From Blastococcus litoris (lineage in GTDB: Bacteria > Actinomycetota > Actinomycetes > Mycobacteriales > Geodermatophilaceae), in contig NZ_QCZF01000010.1 of NCBI RefSeq assembly GCF_003075095.1, forward strand, positions 62,001-126,000: 64,000 bases of DNA. Direction: 5' to 3'. Within the stretch, counting starts at the first letter, position 1. Every line of letters starts with the position of its first letter. Below, piece by piece: positions 35,203 through 42,617 of this stretch. The notes under the pieces were generated by a model. That model was not told the origin of the DNA. It saw only the letters and a list, made by a program, of their open reading frames with translations, and did no database searches. The position numbers were made by a program, and so were the translations under genes.

Positions 35203-36732
35203 ATGCGCCGTCCGCTGCCCCGTGCCGTGCTCGCCCTGGGTGCCGCTCTCGCCGTCGTCCTCACCGGGAACCCCGGCGCCGCCGCGGCACCGGACGACCC
35301 CGCTCCGGGAACGCCGGGGTACCTGGCCCGCGACGCGCAGAACATCGCCGACGCCTACGGCCGCCAGACCGCCCCGGACGGGCAGCTCTCCCCCGCCTAC
35401 GGGCTGGCATCGCCGGCGTACATCAACCCCGTGTTCGCGGCCGACCTGCTCGCGCAGGCCGCCCGGCCGAACCGGCCGGCGCTCACGCCGGGGCAGGCCG
35501 TGCCCGGGTGGAACAGCGGCAACCCGTACCGCGCCGGCTGGGACGGCACCCGCGGGCAGATCACCCCGGTGTCCTTTCCGAACCGGTACGGCGCCCTCAT
35601 CCAGGGCGACGTCTTCTCCCCGCTGCCGGGCGCGACCGACCCCTACACCGGCGAGCCGTTGGAGGGCCCCTTCCCGGGCGTCGTCCTGACCACGGGCTCG
35701 GTCCAGGGCAGCGAGCGCATGTACTGGTGGCTGGCCCAGGACCTCGCCGAGCGGGGCTACGTCGTCCTCACCTACGACGTGCAGGGCCAGGGCCGCAGCG
35801 AGACCTTCCCCCACCAGGCCGACCCGGCCGACCTGCCCTACTGCTCGTTCGCCGCGGCCCCGCTGGCCGGCGAGCAGACCGGCTGCCCCGGCGTGCCGTT
35901 CCAGCAGACCTCGAACTTCGTCTACGGCACCCAGGACGCGATCGACTTCTTCCTCTCCACGCCGTCGGCGCCCTACGGCAGCCCGTCGGCCGGCAGCGTC
36001 GACGTCGACGCCTACAACCCGCTCTGGGAGTCCTTCGACCGCTCGCCCGACCCGGACACCGCCACACCGGGCCGCACCACCCGGCTCGCCGTGATCGGCC
36101 ACTCCCTGGGCGCCATCGCCGTCTCCTACCTGCAGGGCGTGGACGACCGGATCCAGACCGTCGTTGCCCTCGACAAGCTGTCGACGACCGCCGCGGTCCG
36201 CGACGGCGAGGAGTTCGACGCCCTGGGTCCGCTGGAGCCGGTCGTGCCGGCGCTCGGGGTCCAGTCGGAGTACGGGTTCACGGTTGCGCCGTACTTCGCC
36301 AACTCCGGCCTGTTCGACGCCTCCGGCGCCGGCTCGCCGACCGAGGCCCCCGATCCGCGCCGGGAACTCGCCACCGGCTTCGACGGCTGGACGGTGGCCG
36401 GCGTCGACTCGATGGTCGTCGTCCCGCGCGCCTCGACCCACCTGGAGTACACCGACATCGCCTACGTGCTGCCCGCGTCCCGCTGGGGCCAGGCGCTGTC
36501 CAGCGTCTACACGCAGGCGTGGCTGGCGAAGTACCTGCAGCACGACCCGGCCGCCGACGACGCGCTGCTGGCGGAGAGCCTCCGGTACCTGGAGCCGGAT
36601 GCGACCGGCACCTGGCGCCCCGTGGCGCTGGACCGGTCCGAGCGGCTGAGCTTCTACTTCTGCTCCGGCTACGACCTCGCGACGGCGACCGGCCGGGCCG
36701 CCGACCACGACATCGCCGACGTGGGCTGCTGA
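35203..36732 (+). CDS. Secreted alpha/beta hydrolase-like protein
   Basis: The 509-residue protein begins with a Sec signal (MRRPLPRAVLALGAALAVVL) and an Ala-rich cleavage region ending GAAAA. The mature part contains FPGVVLTTGSVQGSERMYWW, the strand GYVVLTYDVQGQGRSE and the nucleophile elbow GHSLG (299-303). GAAGGAG precedes the ATG. Family members are large secreted hydrolases of unknown substrate in actinobacteria. Confidence 0.87.
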   Translation: MRRPLPRAVLALGAALAVVLTGNPGAAAAPDDPAPGTPGYLARDAQNIADAYGRQTAPDGQLSPAYGLASPAYINPVFAADLLAQAARPNRPALTPGQAVPGWNSGNPYRAGWDGTRGQITPVSFPNRYGALIQGDVFSPLPGATDPYTGEPLEGPFPGVVLTTGSVQGSERMYWWLAQDLAERGYVVLTYDVQGQGRSETFPHQADPADLPYCSFAAAPLAGEQTGCPGVPFQQTSNFVYGTQDAIDFFLSTPSAPYGSPSAGSVDVDAYNPLWESFDRSPDPDTATPGRTTRLAVIGHSLGAIAVSYLQGVDDRIQTVVALDKLSTTAAVRDGEEFDALGPLEPVVPALGVQSEYGFTVAPYFANSGLFDASGAGSPTEAPDPRRELATGFDGWTVAGVDSMVVVPRASTHLEYTDIAYVLPASRWGQALSSVYTQAWLAKYLQHDPAADDALLAESLRYLEPDATGTWRPVALDRSERLSFYFCSGYDLATATGRAADHDIADVGC

Positions 36733-36780
36733 CGGCTCTACGCTGGTCGGGACGACCCGATCCGACCTGGGGAGACCCCG

Positions 36781-36951
36781 ATGCTGCGCCTGCTGGGACT
36801 GCTGCTGGTGATCTGGCTGGCGATCACCGTGATCGGAGCGGTGGTGAAGGGGCTGTTCTGGCTCGCCGTCGTCGGCGTGCTGTTCTTCGCCGCGACGGCC
36901 GCTCTCGGCTGGAACAAGCGCCACGACCGGGCGCTGCCGCCCGGCCGGTGA
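36781..36951 (+). CDS. Small hydrophobic membrane protein, 56 residues
   Basis: The frame starts MLRLLGLLLVIWLAITVIGA and contains two hydrophobic stretches (about 2-20 and 24-42), with a basic tail NKRHDRALPPGR. GGGGAGA lies 5 nt before the ATG. A TACGCT hexamer at 36739-36744 may be the -10. Similar tiny proteins are common in actinobacteria and have no known role. Confidence 0.65.
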   Translation: MLRLLGLLLVIWLAITVIGAVVKGLFWLAVVGVLFFAATAALGWNKRHDRALPPGR

Positions 36952-36958
36952 CCCGGGC

Positions 36959-37147
36959 TCAGTCGCCGTCGGCGTCGCCGGACGCCCCGTCCCCGTAGGG
37001 GTGCACCCCGGCCGACCAGTCGACCGGGGGCTGCCGCGGTTCGTTCTGCAGCTCGACCTGCTCGGCGACCGGGATGCGCGCGCTCGACACCAGCTCGTCG
37101 AGCGGGATGGAGTACCGCTGCTCCGCCATGCCCGAAGCGTCAGGCAC
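36959..37147 (-). CDS. Small protein of unknown function
   Basis: The 62-residue product contains AEQRYSIPLDELVSSARIPVAEQVELQ and a Gly/Asp-rich tail; no domain is recognised. The GTG at 37147 sits in GTGCCTGA, which contains the stop of the upstream gene, giving coupled translation. ATG 37129 (MAEQRYS) is an alternative. Confidence 0.6.
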   Translation of the reverse strand: MPDASGMAEQRYSIPLDELVSSARIPVAEQVELQNEPRQPPVDWSAGVHPYGDGASGDADGD

Positions 37148-37748
37148 GGCCGGTCCGTTGTCCAGCGCGCCGCGACCGGTCGAGCACCGCGCGCGCCTGG
37201 TCCGGCCAGACGAGGGAGAAGACCCAGACGTCGGGCGGGACCGAGCCGTGCGTGATCAGGGTGACCAGGCCGAGGTCCGCGACGGCCGCGAAACCCTCCC
37301 GCCTCCCGTGGAACCACAGGACGAACTCGTGGCCGTCGACGTCCGCGGTCTCCCGGTGCCAGCTGCGCTCGTCCATCAGCCGCCGGGCCACCCGGTCTCC
37401 GGTGTCGCCCGCCTGGTCCACCAGCTGCCGGACGGCGTCCCCCGACAACCCAGTCGGGATCCGCTGCAGCAGCAGCTCCACGACGGCGGTCGCCGCGGCC
37501 CGGTCCAGCGGCGGGTCCTGCGTCCACCCGCCGTTCCGTCCGGGGCGGCACCCGCGGCGGGCCAGGGTGCGCACCGTCCAGGGCCGCGGGCCGCTGCGGT
37601 GCCCGGCGGGGCCGACGCTGATGTCGTCCCAGTACTCGGGCCCTGACCCGGCCCGCCCCTTGCCGGTCGACACGACCTCGACGGCACCGGAGGGGACCCA
37701 GCGGGGCAGCACCACGGGCATGTCCAGGTCGGCCAGGGACGTCGTCAC
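37140..37748 (-). CDS. Hypothetical protein
   Basis: The 202-residue protein contains HEFVLWFHGRREGFAAVADLGLVTLITHG and PDVWVFSLVWPDQARAV, which look like beta-rich globular sequence. No family is recognised and no signal or membrane segment is seen. The start is uncertain; GTG 37748 is the first in frame. It is divergent from the beta-lactamase-like gene and coupled to the small gene downstream. Confidence 0.65.
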   Translation of the reverse strand: MTTSLADLDMPVVLPRWVPSGAVEVVSTGKGRAGSGPEYWDDISVGPAGHRSGPRPWTVRTLARRGCRPGRNGGWTQDPPLDRAAATAVVELLLQRIPTGLSGDAVRQLVDQAGDTGDRVARRLMDERSWHRETADVDGHEFVLWFHGRREGFAAVADLGLVTLITHGSVPPDVWVFSLVWPDQARAVLDRSRRAGQRTGRA

Positions 37749-37817
37749 CCCGTCGGTGTACAGCCTGGCCGTCGGCCGGTCCAGGGCACCCGCCCGAATT
37801 GCCTACGCTCGGCGCCC

Positions 37818-39200
37818 GTGACGACGACCGCGACGATCCGCTCGGCCGCCCCCTACCTGCGGTCGTGGGTCGAGGCGCAGGCCGCGCACCGCCGGGTGCC
37901 CGGGGTGCAGGTGGCCGTCCGCTCCGGTGACGAGCTCGTCCTGTCGGCCGCCGTGGGTGTCGCCGACGAGACCACCGGCGCCCCGCTGACCACCGAGCAC
38001 CTGTTCCCCGTCGCGTCGCACTCGAAGACCTTCACGGCCACCGCGGTGCTGCAGCTGGCCGAGGCCGGCCGGATCCGGCTCGACGACCCGATCGGCCGGC
38101 ACGTGCCGGAGCTCGAGGGCTCGGACGTCGCGGCGGTGACGGTCCGCGAGCTGCTCGGCCACCAGGGCGGCGTCGTCCGCGACGGGGCGCGCGCCGACTT
38201 CTGGCAGCTGGAGCAGCCCTTCCCCGACCGGGACGGCGTGCTGCGCGAGGTCCTGCGGGCCGGAGCCGTGCACCGCCGCAACGAGCACTTCAAGTACTCC
38301 AACGCCGGCTACGGGCTCCTCGGCATGGCCGTCGAGGCGGTGACCGGGACCTCGTACGCCGACCACCTGCGCCGTGCCGTGGTCGAGCCGCTCGGGCTGC
38401 GCCGCACCGGCCCGGACCACGACCCGGCCCGCGCCGGCGAGTACGCCGCGGGGCACACGGGCCTGCTGCTGGGCGCCACCACCCGGGAGACGATCGCGCC
38501 GGCCCCCACCGGGGCCATGGCAGCGGCCACCGGCTTCTGGTCCACCGCGGAGGACCTCTGCACGTACGGGGCGGCCCACTTCCTCGGCGACGAGAGGCTG
38601 CTCACCGACGGCTCCAAGCGGCTGATGCAGCGGCTGGAGTCGGTGGTGACGGCGTACGGGCGCGAGGTCGGCCGGTACGGCGTCGGCATGGCGCTGCAGG
38701 AGGTCGGCGAGCGGCAGCTCGTGGGGCACAGCGGCGGCTATCCCGGCCACATCACGCTCACGCTGGTCGACCCGGTCGGCCGGCTGGTCGTCAGCGTGCT
38801 GACCAACGCCGTCGACGGGCCGGCGGAGGGCCTCGCGGTCGGGCTGGTCAAGCTGGTCGACCTGGCGCTGGCACCGCGCGCCGAGGTGGCGGCCCCGCCC
38901 GCCGGCGCACCGACGACGTCGTTCACCGGCCGGTTCGCGAGCCTGTGGGGTGTCCTGGACGTGGCGGAGCTGGGCGGTCGCCTGGTGCTCGTCCGGCCGA
39001 CGGCAGACGACCCGCTGCCGGGTGCGGAGGAGCTCGAGGTGGTGGACGACGACACCCTGCGGGTCGCCGCGCAGCCCGGTTTCGGCCCGGCCGGCGAGCT
39101 CGTCCCGGTGCAGCGCGACGCGGCCGGCCGCGCCGTCTCGCTGAGGCTGGGCGGGGTCACCCACCGCCGGCTCGCCGGGACCCCGGCTCGCCGGACGTGA
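37818..39200 (+). CDS. Serine hydrolase, class C beta-lactamase/esterase family
   Basis: The 460-residue protein has the nucleophile motif SHSK (Ser67, Lys70), the YSN motif (Tyr160-Asn162) and a late HSGG that replaces the KTG box. A C-terminal beta-rich domain extends past the hydrolase fold. No signal peptide is present, so it is more likely a peptidase or esterase than a drug-resistance beta-lactamase. GTG 37818 lacks a ribosome site; TACGCT at 37804-37809 suggests a leaderless message. Confidence 0.9.
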   Translation: MTTTATIRSAAPYLRSWVEAQAAHRRVPGVQVAVRSGDELVLSAAVGVADETTGAPLTTEHLFPVASHSKTFTATAVLQLAEAGRIRLDDPIGRHVPELEGSDVAAVTVRELLGHQGGVVRDGARADFWQLEQPFPDRDGVLREVLRAGAVHRRNEHFKYSNAGYGLLGMAVEAVTGTSYADHLRRAVVEPLGLRRTGPDHDPARAGEYAAGHTGLLLGATTRETIAPAPTGAMAAATGFWSTAEDLCTYGAAHFLGDERLLTDGSKRLMQRLESVVTAYGREVGRYGVGMALQEVGERQLVGHSGGYPGHITLTLVDPVGRLVVSVLTNAVDGPAEGLAVGLVKLVDLALAPRAEVAAPPAGAPTTSFTGRFASLWGVLDVAELGGRLVLVRPTADDPLPGAEELEVVDDDTLRVAAQPGFGPAGELVPVQRDAAGRAVSLRLGGVTHRRLAGTPARRT

Positions 39201-39294
39201 GCTCGGGGCACAGGGGCCGACCGTCGGCTCTGCGCCCGTACGCCCGTCCTACGCTGGGTTCGTCCCCCACCCGGGGTCTGACCGGAGGAGCCCC

Positions 39295-40188
39295 GTGACG
39301 ACTGACGAGGTCGACGTCCAGGGGATCGATCTGGAGGCGACGCTCGGCGCGCTCGCCTGGCTGCCCGGGGACCCGACGCTGCGCACGGCACCGGGGCGGT
39401 TCGAGCGGGCGACGCTGACCCCGGACGGGCCCGGTGGGCTCGTCGTCACGTGGTCCGGGTCGGCGGCCCGCATCGAGGCCGGCGGTCCTGGCGGCACCTG
39501 GCTGCTGACCCGCGCGCCGGGCCTGCTCGGGCTGCTGGACGACGTGACCGGGTTCGATCCGCGCGAGCAGCCCGTGCGGGATCTGTGGCGCCGGAACCGA
39601 GGCCGACGCATCGCCCGGACCAGCACCCTCTGGCACGACGCGGCCTACCTGATCGTGCAGCAGCGGATCAGCCGGGTGGACGCGGCGGCGCAGTGGAAAC
39701 GGCTGGTGCACGGCTACGGCTCGCCCTCGGAGACGGTGCCCGGGCTGGTCCACCCGCCGGACCCGGCGACGGTCGGACGGTTGGGCTCGGCGGACTTCCA
39801 CCGGCTCGGGATCGACCGCCGGCGGGCCGAGCACCTGGTGTCCGCAGCCCGGGCTGCGCGGGCACTGGCGCCGCTCGTGGACCGCCCGTTCGAGGAGGCG
39901 CTGCCCGCGGTCCGGTCGGTCCGCGGCCTGGGCCCCTGGACGTGCAGCTGCCTCGGCGCGCGCTGCTGGGGCGACCGGGACATCGCGATCGTCGGGGACG
40001 ACGGCATCCCGTCGATGGTCGCGTGGACGCTGGCCGGTGAGCCGCGGGCCGACGATGCTCGCATGCTCGAGCTGCTCGAGCCCCACCGCCCGCACCGGCA
40101 GCGCGTGCTCCAGCTCGTGCTCGCCGGCGGCCGACGCCCACCGCGGTACGGCCCACGGAGGCGTGCGAACGACATCCGTGGCCGCTGA
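39295..40188 (+). CDS. HhH-GPD DNA glycosylase, AlkA-like
   Basis: The 297-residue protein has an N-terminal beta domain and a C-terminal HhH-GPD domain. The helix-hairpin-helix is VRSVRGLGPWTCSCLG (about 207-221), and the catalytic Asp is in AIVGDDGIPS (Asp235/Asp236). AlkA-type enzymes remove 3-methyladenine and related alkylated bases. The GTG at 39295 follows GGAGGAG. The target base is inferred only from the family. Confidence 0.87.
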   Translation: MTTDEVDVQGIDLEATLGALAWLPGDPTLRTAPGRFERATLTPDGPGGLVVTWSGSAARIEAGGPGGTWLLTRAPGLLGLLDDVTGFDPREQPVRDLWRRNRGRRIARTSTLWHDAAYLIVQQRISRVDAAAQWKRLVHGYGSPSETVPGLVHPPDPATVGRLGSADFHRLGIDRRRAEHLVSAARAARALAPLVDRPFEEALPAVRSVRGLGPWTCSCLGARCWGDRDIAIVGDDGIPSMVAWTLAGEPRADDARMLELLEPHRPHRQRVLQLVLAGGRRPPRYGPRRRANDIRGR

Positions 40189-40355
40189 CCCACCGGCCTG
40201 CCCGTCACCTGCGCGCTCCGTGGTCGTTCGAGTTCTCGACGTGGCTCGCCGCCCGTGCGCCTGACGGGAGTCGGACGGCCCTGCGGTCGCGGCCGCGGCG
40301 CGGATGGGACACGTTCTCCTCTAGGGTTCGCGTCCCCGAGGAGAGGTGGGCAGGA

Positions 40356-42617
40356 GTGAGCCGACTGCAGGTGGGCGATGGGGCCTCCCTGATCGTGCTG
40401 GTCGACGCCTCGAGCGACACCGAACGCCGGCTGGTCCAGGCCGCGCTCGCGGAGGAGGCGTCCGGCCGGACCGCGACGGTGCTCCCCCTGCGCGGGTCGG
40501 CCCTCGAGCAGCCGCTGTCCGGCGCCGACCCGGACACCGTGGTGACCGCGCTCCGCGTCGCCTGGACGCCGCGGCACCCGGTGGGCCACGAGGAGGACGG
40601 CCGGCGGCGCAGGGGCCGCTGGTCGGCGGCCATGCCCTCGTTGCGCCGCCGCCCTCCCGGGCCGCTGCAGAAGCTGGCGCTCGACCGGGACCCTGACCGC
40701 GCGCAGGTGGTGCTGGCGGCGCCGGCGACCGTCGCCGAGCTGGCCGGGCGGTGGTCGGGCAACGGGTCGCTGCCCGACTTCGTCGCCCAGCAGGCGTCCC
40801 TCGCCCTCGACCGGGCCGAGCGGGGCGTCGTCGGCGAGCGGGTGAAGGTCCCCCGGCACGTGGTCGAGGCGATCGAGGCCAGCCCCGAGTTCCGCCGCGA
40901 GCTGTCCGCGCTCGCCGAGCGCCTGGACTGCCCCGAGGACGAGCTGCGCGCCCGCGCCACGAGCGCGCTGGACGGGCTGGTGGCCGCCGTCGACCCGGCC
41001 GCCGTCGAGGTGTTCACCGGCATGTTCCGGCCGCTGCACTCACGGGCGTGGGACGTGCAGGCCGACACCGACGGGCTCGCCCGGCTGCGGGAGCTCAACC
41101 GCCGGCACCCGCTGGTCTTCCTGCCCAGCCACCGCTCCTACGTCGACCCACTGGTGCTCGCCGACGTCCTCGCCGCGCACGACTTCCCCCGCAACCACGT
41201 GCTGGGCGGGGACAACCTGAGCTTCTGGCCGGTCGGTCCGCTGGCGAAGCGCGCGGGGATCGTCTTCATCCGCCGCAGCTTCGGCGACGACCAGGTCTAC
41301 AAGCTCGCCGTCCGCGAGTACTTCGCGTTCCTGCTGTCCAAGCGCTTCAACCTCGAGTGGTACATGGAGGGCGGCCGTTCCCGGACGGGCAAGCTGCGCC
41401 CCCCGCGGCACGGGCTGCTGCGCTACGTCGCCGACGCCGTCGAGCGCCGCCGGGTCGACGACGTCCTCCTCGTGCCGGTGGCCATCACCTACGACCAGCT
41501 CCGCGAGGTCTCGCTGATGGCGGCCGAGCAGGGCGGTGCCGCCAAGCGCGGCGAGGGCCTGTCGTGGCTGGCCTCCTACGCGCGCGAGCAGGTGAGCACG
41601 CCGCTGGGCACCGTGCACGTCGCGTTCGCCGAGCCGCTGTCCCTCGCGGCGGCGCTGGCCGCGGGGGCGGACCCGTCCGACCCCGACGCCCGGCGGCTGA
41701 CGCTGCAGAAGGTCGCCTTCCAGGTGGCCGTGGGCATCAACTCCGTGACGCCGGCGACCGCGACGGCGCTGGTCACCCTGGCGCTGCTGGGGGTCCGCGA
41801 CCGGGCGCTCACGCTCGGCCAGGTGCGCCGGGTGGTGGAGCCGCTGCTCGACTTCCTCGACGAGCGGGAGCTGCCGCACTCCGGCGGTGCGCTGCGCACC
41901 TTCCGCGGGGTGCGGCAGGTGCTCACCACGCTGGCCGGCCAGGGCGTCGTCACCGTCTACGACGGCGGCGAGGAGCCGGTGCACGCCATCGAGCGCGGCC
42001 AGCACCTGGTGGCCGCCTTCTACCGCAACAGCGCCATCCACCACGTCGTCGACCGGGCGATCGCCGAGCTGGTCATGCTCGGGGACCCGGTCGACCGCTG
42101 GGACGAGGCGTTCCGGCTGCGCGACCAGCTGAAGTTCGAGTTCTTCTTCCCGGAGCGCGACGCCTACCGGGAGCGGATCGGCGCGGAGCTCGAGCGCCTG
42201 GACCCGGAGTGGGAGACCGCCGACGGCCGCGAGGTGCTCTGCCGGGCGCCGCTCCTGGTGGCCCACCGGGTGCTGCGCTCGTTCGTCGACGCGCAGCTGG
42301 TGGTGGCCGAGCGGCTGGCGGCGAGGGATCCCCGCACGCCGGTCGTCGAGCCGGAATTCCTCGCCGAGTGCAGCGGGATGGGTCAGCAGATGCTGCTGCA
42401 GGGCCGGCTGCACGGGCCGGAGTCGCTGTCACGCGAGCTGTTCGCCACCGCGATGCAGCTGGCCCGCAACCTCGACCTGGTGGACCCCGGCCGCGAGGAG
42501 CTGGCCCGCAACCGGCAGGAGTGGGCGGCGCAGGTGCGCGACGTCGTCCGCCGCGTGGTCGTCATCGACGAGCTGGACGCCGCCGCACGGCGGGAGAGCG
42601 TGGGAGTGGAGCCGTGA
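40356..42617 (+). CDS. plsB: Glycerol-3-phosphate 1-O-acyltransferase
   Basis: The 753-residue enzyme makes lysophosphatidate from glycerol-3-phosphate and acyl-CoA. The catalytic HX4D motif is HRSYVD (259-264); GGDNLSFW, FIRRSF and MEGGRSRTGK are the other PlsB acyltransferase blocks, and the long C-terminal helical region matches PlsB2. GAGGAGAGG precedes the GTG, and TAGGGT at 40322-40327 may be the -10. It overlaps the next gene by GTGA, as in the M. tuberculosis plsB2-plsC order. Confidence 0.96.
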   Translation: MSRLQVGDGASLIVLVDASSDTERRLVQAALAEEASGRTATVLPLRGSALEQPLSGADPDTVVTALRVAWTPRHPVGHEEDGRRRRGRWSAAMPSLRRRPPGPLQKLALDRDPDRAQVVLAAPATVAELAGRWSGNGSLPDFVAQQASLALDRAERGVVGERVKVPRHVVEAIEASPEFRRELSALAERLDCPEDELRARATSALDGLVAAVDPAAVEVFTGMFRPLHSRAWDVQADTDGLARLRELNRRHPLVFLPSHRSYVDPLVLADVLAAHDFPRNHVLGGDNLSFWPVGPLAKRAGIVFIRRSFGDDQVYKLAVREYFAFLLSKRFNLEWYMEGGRSRTGKLRPPRHGLLRYVADAVERRRVDDVLLVPVAITYDQLREVSLMAAEQGGAAKRGEGLSWLASYAREQVSTPLGTVHVAFAEPLSLAAALAAGADPSDPDARRLTLQKVAFQVAVGINSVTPATATALVTLALLGVRDRALTLGQVRRVVEPLLDFLDERELPHSGGALRTFRGVRQVLTTLAGQGVVTVYDGGEEPVHAIERGQHLVAAFYRNSAIHHVVDRAIAELVMLGDPVDRWDEAFRLRDQLKFEFFFPERDAYRERIGAELERLDPEWETADGREVLCRAPLLVAHRVLRSFVDAQLVVAERLAARDPRTPVVEPEFLAECSGMGQQMLLQGRLHGPESLSRELFATAMQLARNLDLVDPGREELARNRQEWAAQVRDVVRRVVVIDELDAAARRESVGVEP

